Positions 29,575 to 38,380 are shown, counted from the first letter of the stretch. The stretch is DNA of 64,000 bases from Mycolicibacterium litorale (GCF_014218295.1 NZ_AP023287.1:558001-622000), one strand, 5' to 3'. Made by a program: numbers and translations. The notes: generated by a model not told the origin, from the sequence alone.

Positions 29575-30687
29575 ATGGATCAGCTGTGGGCCAACCGGGC
29601 GGCCAGCGCCGAAGCGGCCGTCACCCAACGTCACCTGCGACGGCTCTGGGGGCTGCCCGGCACGCAGCTCGGCGTCGTTGCCTGGCCGCCCGCCACCCAG
29701 CACAAGCGCTTCAAGACCTGGCATTACTGGTGGCAGGCGCACCTGCTGGACTGCCTCGTCGACGCCCAACTGCGTGACCCCCGACCGGACCGGCAGCAGG
29801 CCATCGTCCGGCAGATCCGCGGCCACCGGCTGCGCAACATCGGCCGGTGGGTCAACGACTACTACGACGACATGGCGTGGCTGGCGCTGGCCCTGGAACG
29901 CGCCGCCCGGGTCGGCGTGGCGAAACCGCGGGCCCAGGACACGCTCTGTCACCAGTTCGTCAGCGCGTGGGTGCCCGAGGACGGCGGCGGCATCCCATGG
30001 CGCAAACAGGACCAGTTCTTCAACGCCCCGGCCAACGGTCCCGCCGGGATCTTCCTGGCGCGCTACGGCGACCGGTTGCGGCGCGCCCAGCAGATGGCCG
30101 ACTGGATCGACGAGGTGCTCATCGACCCGGACACCCACCTGGTGTTCGACGGGATCAAGGCCGGCTCGCTGGTGCGCGCGCAGTACACCTACTGCCAGGG
30201 GGTGGTCCTCGGCCTGGAGACCGAGCTCGCCGTGCGCACCGGCGACGACGAGCACGCCATGCGGGTGCGCCGGCTGGTCGGCGCCGTCGCCGAACACATG
30301 GCCCCCGACGGGGTGCTCAAGTCCGCCGGCGGGGGCGACGGCGGACTGTTCCACGGCATCCTCGCCCGCTACCTCGCCCTGGTCGCGACCGCGCTGCCGG
30401 AGACCACCGCCGACGACACGACCGCCCGTGACGTGGCCCGCCGGCTCGTCCTCACGTCCGCGGAAGCGGCGTGGGAGAACCGGCAGACGGTCGACGGGCT
30501 GCCGCTGTTCGGGGCGTTCTGGGAACGCACGGCGGACCTGCCCACCGCGGTGGGTCGCCAAGCCGCATCCGTCGACGGCGCGGTGAACGCCTCGGAGGTC
30601 CCGGAACGCGATCTGTCGGTGCAGCTGTCGGGCTGGATGCTCATGGAGGCCGCACACGCGGTGAGCGAGGAGTCCACCGGAACGTGA
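29575..30687 (+). CDS. Glycoside hydrolase family 76 protein
   Basis: 370 aa (alpha/alpha)6-barrel protein of GH76, the alpha-1,6-mannanase family (Rv0365c type in M. tuberculosis). Seen are the WHYWWQAHLLDCLVDAQ helix, the paired acidic residues in NDYYDDMAWLALAL expected of the active site, and WRKQDQFFNAPANGPAGIFLARY. There is no signal peptide, so it is probably cytoplasmic or non-classically located. GH76 in mycobacteria could act on mannan-containing glycolipids; the substrate is not shown. The ATG 29575 start is chosen by protein pattern. The stop overlaps the nhaA start by 4 nt. Confidence 0.85.
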   Translation: MDQLWANRAASAEAAVTQRHLRRLWGLPGTQLGVVAWPPATQHKRFKTWHYWWQAHLLDCLVDAQLRDPRPDRQQAIVRQIRGHRLRNIGRWVNDYYDDMAWLALALERAARVGVAKPRAQDTLCHQFVSAWVPEDGGGIPWRKQDQFFNAPANGPAGIFLARYGDRLRRAQQMADWIDEVLIDPDTHLVFDGIKAGSLVRAQYTYCQGVVLGLETELAVRTGDDEHAMRVRRLVGAVAEHMAPDGVLKSAGGGDGGLFHGILARYLALVATALPETTADDTTARDVARRLVLTSAEAAWENRQTVDGLPLFGAFWERTADLPTAVGRQAASVDGAVNASEVPERDLSVQLSGWMLMEAAHAVSEESTGT

Positions 30688-32534
30688 CCGAGACGTCGAC
30701 GCGCACCTTCAGCTCACTGCCCAGCCGGCTCAACCGGGATCCGAAAACCCCGCGTTCGACCGACAACCGGGCCGCCGCGCTGCTGCTGTCCTTCACCGTG
30801 CTGGCGGTGCTGTGGGCGAATTCGCCATGGGCGCAGACGTATTCGGCGTTCTGGGACACTCCCGTGGCGCTGAGCTTCGGCGATTACCGCGCGGAGATGT
30901 CGGTCAAACACCTCGTCAACGACGGCCTGATGGCGTTCTTCTTCTTCATCGTCGGGCTGGAGGTCAAGAGCGAGTTCGTGATCGGAGAACTGACCGACCG
31001 GGCACGGGCCGCGGTGCCCGTGGTGGCGGCGGTCGCCGGGCTGATCCTGCCCGCCGTCATCTTCCTGGCACTCAACCCCTCCGGTGAGGACGCCCAGGCC
31101 TGGGGTGTGGTGATCTCGACCGACACCGCATTCCTCGTCGGTGCGCTCGCGGTGATCAAACCGAAATTCCCGGCGCGCCTTCGCATCTTCCTGCTCACCC
31201 TGGCGGTGGTCGACGACGTCGGGGCGCTCGGCGCGATCGCGTTGTTCTACACCGACGACCTGAGTGTCGGGCCGCTCGCGGTCGCCGCGGTGCTCATCGG
31301 TGCGCTGACGATGGTGCGCAGGCTGCCCACCCTGCGCGGACCCGCCTACGCCGTCCTGGGTTTCGCGTTGTGGATCGCGCTGTACCTGGCCCACGTGCAC
31401 CCGACGCTGGCGGGTGTCGCGGTCGCCGTGCTGATCCCCGTCTTCACTCCGGAACGCCGCCAGGTCGAGCAGACCGTCGACCTCGTCCGCGCGTTCCGCC
31501 AGTCACCCAACCCGCACTATGCCCGCGCGGTGACCCGCGGTCTGCGCGAATCGATCTCGATCAACGAACGGCTGCAGACGACCGTCGGACCCTACGTGTC
31601 GTTCGTGGTGCTGCCGATCTTCGCGCTGGCCAACGCCGGCGTGCACCTCGACGAGGACACCGTCGCCGCGGCGATGACGTCGACGTTGACGTGGGGCATC
31701 GTGGCCGGCCTGGTGATCGGCAAGTTCGTCGGGATCACCGGGGCCACCGCGGTGATGCGCGCGACCGGGTGGGGTCAGCTGGCCCCGGGGCTCTCGCTGC
31801 GCCGGGTGGCCGGTGGAGCGGTGCTGTCCGGGATCGGCTTCACCATCTCGCTGTTCATCGTCGAGATCGCGATCGAGGACCCGGCACGCCAGGACGAAGC
31901 CCGTGTCGGGGTGCTGATCGCGTCGATACTGGCGTTCGCGGTGGGCTGGGCGTTCTTCCGGATCACCGACTGGCTCAGCCCGCCCGAACCCGTCGGACTG
32001 CACCTCGTCCGTCCGGTGGATCCGCACCGCGACCACATCCGCGGCGATCCCCACGCACCGCTGGTGCTCGTCGAGTACGGCGACTTCGAGTGTCCCTTCT
32101 GCGGCCGCGCGACCGGGGCCATCGACGAGGTGCGCGCCCACTTCGGCGACGACCTGCTGTACGTGTGGCGGCACTTCCCGCTCGAACGCGCGCATCCGCG
32201 GGCCTTCGACGCGGCCCGGGCCAGCGAGGGCGCCGCCCGGCAGGGCCGGTTCTTCGAGATGGCCCGGGAACTGTTCGCCCACCAGGACGACCTGGAGTGG
32301 TCGGACATGTACCGCTACGCCGTCGCGATCGGCCTCGATATCGAGCAGTTCGACCAGGACGTGCGGGTGCAGGCCGCCAAGGTGCTGCACCGCGTGCAGG
32401 ACGATGCGCAGGATGCGGAGGTCATGGACCTCAACTCCACACCCACCTTCTTCGTCAACGGCAAGCGCCACCGTGGGCCGTGGGACGCCGCCAGCCTGAT
32501 CCGCGCCCTGGAGGCCGGGCGACCCCCGCGCTGA
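30684..32534 (+). CDS. nhaA: NhaA Na+/H+ antiporter fused to a DsbA-like thioredoxin domain
   Basis: 616 aa. Residues 1-430 are a full NhaA antiporter: NDGLMAFFFFIVGLEVKSEFV, STDTAFLVGALAV, LTLAVVDDVGALGAIALFY with the paired Asp of the ion site, and GIGFTISLFIVEIA. After a short linker the C-terminal 180 residues form a DsbA/thioredoxin domain: LVEYGDFECPFCGRATGAIDE with the CPFC active site, and STPTFFVNGKRHRGPW with the cis-Pro. The GTG overlaps the GH76 stop. Such NhaA-thioredoxin fusions occur in actinobacteria; a role coupling ion balance to thiol redox is speculation. Confidence 0.92.
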   Translation: MTETSTRTFSSLPSRLNRDPKTPRSTDNRAAALLLSFTVLAVLWANSPWAQTYSAFWDTPVALSFGDYRAEMSVKHLVNDGLMAFFFFIVGLEVKSEFVIGELTDRARAAVPVVAAVAGLILPAVIFLALNPSGEDAQAWGVVISTDTAFLVGALAVIKPKFPARLRIFLLTLAVVDDVGALGAIALFYTDDLSVGPLAVAAVLIGALTMVRRLPTLRGPAYAVLGFALWIALYLAHVHPTLAGVAVAVLIPVFTPERRQVEQTVDLVRAFRQSPNPHYARAVTRGLRESISINERLQTTVGPYVSFVVLPIFALANAGVHLDEDTVAAAMTSTLTWGIVAGLVIGKFVGITGATAVMRATGWGQLAPGLSLRRVAGGAVLSGIGFTISLFIVEIAIEDPARQDEARVGVLIASILAFAVGWAFFRITDWLSPPEPVGLHLVRPVDPHRDHIRGDPHAPLVLVEYGDFECPFCGRATGAIDEVRAHFGDDLLYVWRHFPLERAHPRAFDAARASEGAARQGRFFEMARELFAHQDDLEWSDMYRYAVAIGLDIEQFDQDVRVQAAKVLHRVQDDAQDAEVMDLNSTPTFFVNGKRHRGPWDAASLIRALEAGRPPR

Positions 32535-32554
32535 GCGTTCGCCCAGAACACGCC

Positions 32555-32560
32555 TAGGTT
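32555..32560 (+). promoter_or_regulatory. -10 box TAGGTT of the XdhC-like gene
   Basis: TAGGTT, 7 nt before GTG 32568. It selects that codon over TTG 32559 and GTG 32562 and implies a leaderless transcript. Confidence 0.55.
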
Positions 32561-32567
32561 GGTGCAC

Positions 32568-33713
32568 GTGAGGGATGTGCTGGGCGAGCTCATGGCGATC
32601 TGGCGTTCCGGCGGCACCGCGGCGATGGCGACAGTGGTGCGCACCTTCCGGTCCGCACCCCGCCCACCCGGCGCCGCGATGGTGGTCGGCCCCGACGGTG
32701 CGGCCAGCGGTTCGGTGTCCGGCGGCTGCGTCGAAGGTGCCGTCTACGAACTCGGCAACGAGGTGATCGCCGACGGTGTCGCGCGGCTGCAGCGCTACGG
32801 CGTGAGCGACGACGACGCCTTCGCCGTCGGCCTGACCTGCGGCGGCATCCTCGACGTGTTCGTCGAACCGGTGTCGCCGACGGCGTTTCCCGAGTTGGGC
32901 GACGTCGCCGCGGACATCGACGAGCACCGGCCGGTCGCCGTCGCCACCGTGATCGCGCACCCCGATCCGGCCTGGGTGGGACGACGGATCGTGGTACGCG
33001 GCGACGAGGTGGCCGGAACGCTCGGCTCGTCGCGCGCGGACGCGGCCGTCACCGACGACGCGCGCGGGCTGCTCGCGACCGGCCGCAGCGAGGTGCTGAC
33101 GTACGGTCCCGACGGCGAACGGCGCGGTGAGGGCATGGAGGTGTTCGTCGCCGCGCACGCGCCGCGGCCGCGCATGCTGGTGTTCGGCGCCATCGACTTC
33201 GCCGCCGCGGTCGCCCGCCAGGGGTCGCTGCTCGGCTACCGCGTCACCGTCTGCGATGCCCGGCCGGTGTTCGCCACCCGCGCGCGGTTCCCCACCGCCG
33301 ACGAGGTCGTCGTCGAATGGCCGAACCGCTACCTGGCCGCGCAGGCGGAGGCGGGGGCGGTCGACGGCCGCACCGTCATCTGCGTGCTCACCCACGATCC
33401 GAAGTTCGACGTTCCGCTGCTGGAGGTGGCCCTGCGGCTGCCCGAGGTCGGCTACATCGGGGCGATGGGATCGCGGCGCACCCACGAGGACCGGATGCAA
33501 CGGTTGCGCGACGCCGGGCTGACCGACGCCGAACTGGGCGGGCTGGCCAGTCCGATCGGGCTCGACCTGGGGGCGCGCACACCGGAGGAGACGGCGGTGT
33601 CGATCGCGGCGGAGATCATCGCCCGGCGCTGGGGCGGCTCAGGGCGGCCGCTGGCGGACATCGGCGGGCGGATCCATCACGAACAGGACGAGCGCAGCCG
33701 TTCCGTGAACTGA
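32568..33713 (+). CDS. XdhC/CoxI-family protein
   Basis: 381 aa, Rv0376c type. XdhC/CoxI proteins bind molybdenum cofactor and help load molybdo-flavoenzymes. The N-terminal XdhC_CoxI domain has SAPRPPGAAMVV and GSVSGGCVEGAVY, with a second Cys in VGLTCGGILDVFVEP. The C-terminal Rossmann-like domain contains LVFGAIDFAAAVARQGSLLGYRV, LTHDPKFDVPLLEVAL and YIGAMGSRRTHEDRM. The start is GTG 32568 (MRDVLGELM), fixed by the TAGGTT box. No molybdo-enzyme subunit genes are in this window, so its client is elsewhere. Confidence 0.85.
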   Translation: MRDVLGELMAIWRSGGTAAMATVVRTFRSAPRPPGAAMVVGPDGAASGSVSGGCVEGAVYELGNEVIADGVARLQRYGVSDDDAFAVGLTCGGILDVFVEPVSPTAFPELGDVAADIDEHRPVAVATVIAHPDPAWVGRRIVVRGDEVAGTLGSSRADAAVTDDARGLLATGRSEVLTYGPDGERRGEGMEVFVAAHAPRPRMLVFGAIDFAAAVARQGSLLGYRVTVCDARPVFATRARFPTADEVVVEWPNRYLAAQAEAGAVDGRTVICVLTHDPKFDVPLLEVALRLPEVGYIGAMGSRRTHEDRMQRLRDAGLTDAELGGLASPIGLDLGARTPEETAVSIAAEIIARRWGGSGRPLADIGGRIHHEQDERSRSVN

Positions 33714-33736
33714 CCCGAAGTGCGATGCTGAGCGGT

Positions 33737-34579
33737 ATGGAACAGTACCGGCGCGACGACCTGGTGTTCGACGTCCGCGATGCGGGACCGCCTGACGGGC
33801 CGGTGGTCGTGCTGCTGCACGGTTTCCCGCAGCGCAACACCTGTTGGGACGCGGTCGTCGAGCGGCTCACCGCGCAGGGCTACCGCTGTCTCGCACCCAA
33901 CCAGCGCGGATATTCGCCCGGGGCGCGGCCGATGCGGCGCCGCGACTACCGGATTCCCGAACTGGTCGCCGACGTCGGTGCGCTGATCGACGCCAGCGGC
34001 GCCGAACGCGTCCACCTCGTGGGCCATGACTGGGGTGCCGCGGTCGCGTGGTCGGTCGCCGCCGAGATGCCCGACCGGCTGGCCACCGTGACGCCGGTGT
34101 CGGTGCCCCATCCGGCGGCGTTCCTCAAGGCGATCGCGACCAGCAGGCAGGGACTGGCCTCCTGGTACATGTACTTCTTCCAGTTGCCCTGGGTGCCCGA
34201 GCGGGTGATGCTCAGTGGTGGCGGCGGCGTGGCCAAGGCGTCGCTGACCCGGATGCGCCAGAACCCGGCGCTCGCCGAACGCGACGTGGCGGCGATGCGT
34301 GAACCGGGCGCGCTGACCGCGGGCCTCAACTGGTACCGGGCGATGCCGCTGATGGATCCGCGCGCCACCGGCGGCAAGATCACGGTGCCCACGATGTTCG
34401 TGTGGAGCGACGACGACCCGGCGCTGCTGGCAAAGGGCGCCTACGACACCGCGCGATACGTGTCGGGGGAGTACCGGTTCGAGGTCATGTCGGGTGCGTC
34501 GCACTGGATTCCCGAGGAGCGGCCCGACGAACTGGCGGCGCTGCTGCTGGACTGGTTCGCCGCCCACCCGACCACCTGA
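33737..34579 (+). CDS. Alpha/beta hydrolase, epoxide-hydrolase type
   Basis: 280 aa. HGFPQ (oxyanion region) is followed by the nucleophile elbow VGHDWGAAVAW, whose Asp is the hallmark of epoxide hydrolases and haloalkane dehalogenases rather than Ser esterases. A cap region follows, then acid residues in FVWSDDDPAL and the catalytic His in MSGASHWIPEE. Epoxide hydrolase is more likely given HGFPQ and tyrosines in the cap (NWYRAMPL). ATG 33737 (MEQYRRDD) was preferred to the in-frame ATG at 33725. It sits 23 nt after the XdhC-like gene. Confidence 0.8.
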   Translation: MEQYRRDDLVFDVRDAGPPDGPVVVLLHGFPQRNTCWDAVVERLTAQGYRCLAPNQRGYSPGARPMRRRDYRIPELVADVGALIDASGAERVHLVGHDWGAAVAWSVAAEMPDRLATVTPVSVPHPAAFLKAIATSRQGLASWYMYFFQLPWVPERVMLSGGGGVAKASLTRMRQNPALAERDVAAMREPGALTAGLNWYRAMPLMDPRATGGKITVPTMFVWSDDDPALLAKGAYDTARYVSGEYRFEVMSGASHWIPEERPDELAALLLDWFAAHPTT

Positions 34580-34596
34580 ACTCCACCCGGCCGGGT

Positions 34597-34602
34597 TAGG
34601 TT
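34597..34602 (+). promoter_or_regulatory. -10 box TAGGTT of the LLM gene at 34609
   Basis: TAGGTT, 6 nt before GTG 34609, suggesting a leaderless transcript. Confidence 0.5.
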
Positions 34603-34608
34603 GAGCCG

Positions 34609-35520
34609 GTGACGGATTCCGGAAAGCCCAGCATCGCGTTCCCCTCCCGCATCGGTGTCTGGTGGGCCAGCGAGACCTGGTCGATCACCGACGCGCAGGA
34701 CGTCGCCCGCGAGATCGAGGCGCTCGGCTACGGCTCGCTGTTCATCCCCGAGGTGGCGGGCAAGGAGTGCCTGACTCAGTCGGCGGCGTTCCTCGCGGCC
34801 ACCGACCGGCTGGTGGTCGGCACCGGGATCGCGAACATCCACGTTCGGCTGCCGTCGGCCGCCGAGACCGGCGGGCGCACACTCAACGCGCTGCACCCCG
34901 AGCGCTTCGTCCTCGGTCTCGGCGTCAGCCACGCCCCGCTGGTCGAACACGCGATGGGTGGGACGTACGCGAAGCCGCTGGCGACGATGCGGACCTACCT
35001 CGAGCGGATGGCGGCGGTGTCCGAGGCCATCGAACCGGGCGCGCCGCGGCCGATCCGGCTGCTCGCCGCACTCGGCCCGAAGATGATCGAGCTGTCGGGC
35101 ACCCACGCCGACGGCGCGCATCCGTACCTCGTGACGCCGCAGCAGACGCGCACCACACGCGACATCCTCGGACCGGACAAGTGGATCGTGTCCGAGCAGG
35201 CGGTGGCGATCGGCGGCGACGACGCGGACCAGTTGCGGCGCGCGCACCAGCACCTCGACGTCTACAGCGGGCTGCCGAACTACCGGAATTCGTGGCTGCG
35301 GCAAGGCTTCGACGAATCCGATCTGGTGCGCGGCGGGTCGGACCGGTTGGCCCGCGCGATCGTCGGGATGGGGTCGGTCGAGCAGGCCGCCGCCTCGGTG
35401 ACCGCTCACCTGGACGCCGGCGCCGACCACGTGGTGCTGCAGGTGCTCGGCGACGATCCGATGGCCGATCCGCGGCCGGCGCTGGGGGAGCTGGCCGAGG
35501 CGCTGGGGCTCAAGCGGTAG
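34609..35520 (+). CDS. LLM-class F420-dependent oxidoreductase (TIGR03620-like)
   Basis: 303 aa luciferase-like TIM barrel. Segments of the MSMEG_4141-type family are visible: IGVWWASETWSITDAQDVAREIEALGYGSLFIPEV, ERFVLGLGVSHAPLVE and GTHADGAHPYLVTPQQT. It probably uses F420H2 supplied through fgd; the substrate is unknown. The 3' end overlaps the convergent SDR gene by 11 nt. Confidence 0.84.
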   Translation: MTDSGKPSIAFPSRIGVWWASETWSITDAQDVAREIEALGYGSLFIPEVAGKECLTQSAAFLAATDRLVVGTGIANIHVRLPSAAETGGRTLNALHPERFVLGLGVSHAPLVEHAMGGTYAKPLATMRTYLERMAAVSEAIEPGAPRPIRLLAALGPKMIELSGTHADGAHPYLVTPQQTRTTRDILGPDKWIVSEQAVAIGGDDADQLRRAHQHLDVYSGLPNYRNSWLRQGFDESDLVRGGSDRLARAIVGMGSVEQAAASVTAHLDAGADHVVLQVLGDDPMADPRPALGELAEALGLKR

Positions 35521-36205
35521 GCGGCTGCGACAGCTGCGCTTTGACCTGACGCGTCAACGCGTCGCCGAGGATCTCGGGTTGTCCGGCGAACAGTCCGTCG
35601 AGCGCGAGTTTCGCGACGACAGCAGGATCGGTCTTCTGGTCGGCGGGTATGTAGCTGACCATGTCGGTGTCCATGTAGCCGACGTGCAGTGCGGATACGT
35701 GAATCCCCTTCGGCGCCAGGTCTGTTCGCACCGCATCGGTCAGCGCCCACGCCGCGGCCTTGGCTGCCGAGTACGCACCGCTGCTCGGGGCGTGGAACCA
35801 CGACAGCACCGACAGCACGTTGAGGATGGCTCCTCCGCCGGCCGAAACACCGTTGCGCTCGATGATCGGTGCGAACGCGCGGATCATCTGCAGCGTGCCG
35901 AAGTAGTGCGTCTCCATCTCCAGGCGGATGTCGTCGAGCGACCCCTCGAGCAGCGTCGAACGGGTGGACACCCCGGCGTTGTTGATGAGGACGGTGACAT
36001 CGTCGGCGATTTCCGCGGCGCGGCGCACCGACTCGGGATCGGTGATGTCGAGCTGTACGGGTATCGCCCCGGGCAGGTCGACGGTCTCAGGCCTGCGGGC
36101 CCCGGCGTAGACCTTGGCGCCGCGGGCCAGGAGTTGTTCGGCGAACCGGCGACCCAGTCCTCTGTTGGCCCCGGTCACCAGGGCGACGACGTTCTCAGTG
36201 CTCAT
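35510..36205 (-). CDS. Short-chain dehydrogenase/reductase
   Basis: 231 aa classical SDR. The cofactor motif TGANRGLGRR is at about residues 11-20, DITD follows, NNAG lies at about 76, and YSAAK is the catalytic motif. The upstream Ser position is occupied within NVLSVLSWF. A GAAGGA sequence lies upstream of the ATG. It overlaps the preceding LLM gene convergently by 11 nt. A small unannotated-type gene lies 39 nt upstream on the same strand and may be co-transcribed. The substrate is unknown. Confidence 0.88.
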   Translation of the reverse strand: MSTENVVALVTGANRGLGRRFAEQLLARGAKVYAGARRPETVDLPGAIPVQLDITDPESVRRAAEIADDVTVLINNAGVSTRSTLLEGSLDDIRLEMETHYFGTLQMIRAFAPIIERNGVSAGGGAILNVLSVLSWFHAPSSGAYSAAKAAAWALTDAVRTDLAPKGIHVSALHVGYMDTDMVSYIPADQKTDPAVVAKLALDGLFAGQPEILGDALTRQVKAQLSQPPTA

Positions 36206-36244
36206 GATGTCCTTCTTTCGCTGTGTCGCAGATGATTTCGACGA

Positions 36245-36388
36245 TCAGCACCTGGGCAGTCGGTCGGTGACCTCCTGCGGGATCCAGGTCTTGCCGTCCG
36301 GATCTTGGACGAACCGATACCCCTCGGCGACAACGACATTAGCCTCCGAGCGCCAGCTCAACGCGTCGACCTCGGAAAGGGGCACCAC
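36245..36388 (-). CDS. Small 47-aa protein, not recognised
   Basis: A short frame from GTG 36388 to TGA 36245. GGAGGA lies 7-12 nt upstream. The product is acidic/aromatic and protein-like (SEVDALSWRSEA, VAEGYRFVQDPDGKTW, IPQEVTDRLPRC), with balanced composition unlike the Arg/Pro/Ala-rich shadow frames around it. It ends in a Cys. It sits 39 nt upstream of the SDR gene on the same strand and divergent from the nitronate monooxygenase gene. No family was recognised; it could be a true microprotein or the remnant of a longer gene. Confidence 0.6.
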   Translation of the reverse strand: MVPLSEVDALSWRSEANVVVAEGYRFVQDPDGKTWIPQEVTDRLPRC

Positions 36389-36586
36389 GACGGCTCCTCC
36401 ATGTCTGTGCGGTTCGAGCCGTGGCGCAGAAGTCGCGGTTCGGACTGTGGGTTCCGGAGTGGTTTTCCGGATGTTCGGAGAACGCCGACCTCGGCGAGGT
36501 TCATTCCCGGGCCTTCAGGGATGGGCGCTTGCACTGGCCGCGTTCCACGGAGCACCATCCGCAGGGAGAAGCGTGAGGAGCACACG
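36389..36586. other. Divergent intergenic region with spaced TTC(C)GGA repeats
   Basis: 198 nt between the small gene and the nitronate monooxygenase gene. It holds TTCGGA at 36439, TTCCGGA at 36452 and 36465, and TTCGGA at 36474, the first three spaced 13 nt apart. No gene is seen. This may be a control region. Confidence 0.35.
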
Positions 36587-37609
36587 ATGACGACACCACT
36601 GACCGATCTGGGCGTACGCCTGCCGGTGATCGCCGCCCCCATGGCGGGTGGCGCCACCACCACCGCGATGGTGATCGCCGCGGCCGGCGCGGGCAGTCTG
36701 GGACTGCTCGCGGCGGGCTACAAGACGCCCGACGCCTTGGAGGCCGAGATCGCGACCGTGCGGGCAGCGTCGGTCCCGTTCGGGGTCAACGTCTTCGCGC
36801 CGAACCCGGTCCCGATCGATGCCGACACCTACCGCCGCTACGCGGAACTCGTCCAGGCCGAGGCGGACCGCTACGGTCTCACCCTGCCCGCAAACCCGAT
36901 CGACGACGACGATGCGTTCGACGCGAAGGTCGAGCTGCTGCGCGCCGATCCGGTGCCCGTCGTCAGTTTCACGTTCGGGCTCCCCGGCACGGACGTGATC
37001 CGCGCTCTCCAGAAGGTCGGCACCACCGTCGTGCAGACGGTCACCTCGGTGCCGGAAGCCGAAGCGGCCGCGGCCGCCGGAATCGACATGCTCGCCGTGC
37101 AGGCCGCCGTCGCCGGCGGGCATTCGGGCACCTTCAGCCCTGACCGCATGCCCGCACCCGTGCCGCTCCCGGATCTCGTAAGCCAGGTGGTCAGGAAAGT
37201 CCGCCTGCCCCTCATCGCCGCCGGCGGACTGGGCACCGTGGAGGACGTCAGGACGGTGCTCAACGCCGGTGCCGCCGCCGCGGCCGTCGGGACGGTGTTG
37301 TTACGCGCCGAGGAGAGCGGCGCGTCGGCCACCCACAAGGCGGCGTTGGCCGACCCGTCGCGCACCGAGACCGTCCTCACCCGGGCCTTCACCGGGCGTC
37401 CGGCGCGCGGGCTGCGCAACCGGTTCATCGACCGGTTCGAGGGGTCCGCACCCCTGGGTTATCCGGCCATCCACCACCTGACGAGTCCGCTGCGCAAGGC
37501 GGCGGCCGCCGCCGGCGAGGCCGATCTCGTCCACCTGTGGGCAGGCACCGGCCACCGGCACGCCGCCGAGAAGCCGACGGCGACGATCCTGGCCGGACTC
37601 GCGGGCTAA
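36587..37609 (+). CDS. Nitronate monooxygenase (2-nitropropane dioxygenase-like)
   Basis: 340 aa FMN-dependent TIM barrel that oxidises alkyl nitronates. Motifs are PVIAAPMAGGATTTAMV at the N-terminus, VFGVN-type strand SVPFGVNVFAPNP, VSFTFGLPG, and the loop QAAVAGGHSGTFSPD holding the catalytic His. LIAAGGLGTVEDVRTVLNAGAAAAAVGTVLL forms the phosphate-binding end. GAGGAG lies 8 nt before the ATG. It overlaps the convergent DedA gene by 4 nt. The physiological substrate may be propionate-3-nitronate or another nitro compound; not determined. Confidence 0.86.
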   Translation: MTTPLTDLGVRLPVIAAPMAGGATTTAMVIAAAGAGSLGLLAAGYKTPDALEAEIATVRAASVPFGVNVFAPNPVPIDADTYRRYAELVQAEADRYGLTLPANPIDDDDAFDAKVELLRADPVPVVSFTFGLPGTDVIRALQKVGTTVVQTVTSVPEAEAAAAAGIDMLAVQAAVAGGHSGTFSPDRMPAPVPLPDLVSQVVRKVRLPLIAAGGLGTVEDVRTVLNAGAAAAAVGTVLLRAEESGASATHKAALADPSRTETVLTRAFTGRPARGLRNRFIDRFEGSAPLGYPAIHHLTSPLRKAAAAAGEADLVHLWAGTGHRHAAEKPTATILAGLAG

Positions 37610-38301
37610 GCCGGTTCGATCGGCGGCGCCGGTATGCCCGCCTGTTTGGCGGCCTTACGGCGCTTGTACCACTCGATCAACATGGGGGCGACCGAGACGA
37701 TGACGATCGCGATGACGATCGGCTCGAGCAGTTTCTGGACGGCCTCGAACCGGCCCAGCCAGTAGCCGAGCAGCGTCAGCCCGACTCCCCACACGACCGC
37801 GCCGAGGATGTTGAACAGCGCGAACACCGGATAGCTCATCCGCGCGGCACCCGCGGTCAGCGGGGCCAGCGTCCGCACGATCGGCACGAACCGGGCGATG
37901 ACGATCGCGAACGGCCCGCGTTCCTCGAAGAACAGGTGTGCCTCGTCGAGGTAGCGCTGCTTGAGGATGCGGCCGTTCGGTTTGAACATCGCGGTACCCA
38001 CGCTGCGGCCGATCCAGTAGCCGACCTGGCCGCCGAGGATCGCCGCGATGGGGATGAACACCAGCAGTTGCCAGAGGTGGAAGTTGATCACCTCCCCGCC
38101 CTCCTGCGCGACGGCGGCGGTGCCGGCGGCCAGCATGCCCGCCACGAACAGCAGCGAGTCACCCGGAAGGATGGGGAACAGCACCCCTGACTCGACGAAG
38201 ATCACGACCAGCAGCCCCACCAGGGCCCAGCCGCCGAAGTATCCGAGCAGCGTCAGCGGGTCCAGGAAGTCGGGCATGAGGGCCAGATGGGTGGTCGTCA
38301 T
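37606..38301 (-). CDS. DedA-family membrane protein (Rv0364-like)
   Basis: 231 aa, about five membrane segments including re-entrant helices. It shows the DedA signatures: an acidic residue before FPILPGDSLLF, then GGQVGYWIGRSVG, and ARFVPIVRTLAPLTAGAARM with the conserved Arg residues. DedA proteins support membrane homeostasis, and some move undecaprenyl phosphate or other phospholipids across the membrane. A TATCTT box lies 8 nt before the ATG. The C-terminus ends in a basic YKRRKAAKQ tail. Confidence 0.9.
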   Translation of the reverse strand: MTTTHLALMPDFLDPLTLLGYFGGWALVGLLVVIFVESGVLFPILPGDSLLFVAGMLAAGTAAVAQEGGEVINFHLWQLLVFIPIAAILGGQVGYWIGRSVGTAMFKPNGRILKQRYLDEAHLFFEERGPFAIVIARFVPIVRTLAPLTAGAARMSYPVFALFNILGAVVWGVGLTLLGYWLGRFEAVQKLLEPIVIAIVIVSVAPMLIEWYKRRKAAKQAGIPAPPIEPA

Positions 38302-38309
38302 GGGTACCC

Positions 38310-38315
38310 AAGATA
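38310..38315 (-). promoter_or_regulatory. -10 box TATCTT of the dedA gene
   Basis: TATCTT on the minus strand, 8 nt before ATG 38301. The 8-nt gap contains the palindrome GGGTACCC. Confidence 0.45.
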
Positions 38316-38374
38316 CCGGCCGAAAAATGCACGTAGCCGTATGCGAACCGGCGACGTCGGCGTGGCCTCGTCAC

Positions 38375-38380
38375 TAGGGT
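38375..38380 (+). promoter_or_regulatory. -10 box TAGGGT of the alcohol dehydrogenase gene
   Basis: TAGGGT, 7 nt before ATG 38388, implying a leaderless message. There is no Shine-Dalgarno sequence. Confidence 0.55.

Noticed and set aside
36358..36663. 101-codon minus-strand frame covering the region before the nitronate monooxygenase
   Set aside because: It is antisense to the start of that gene and its C-terminal part is an off-frame shadow of the better 47-aa frame.
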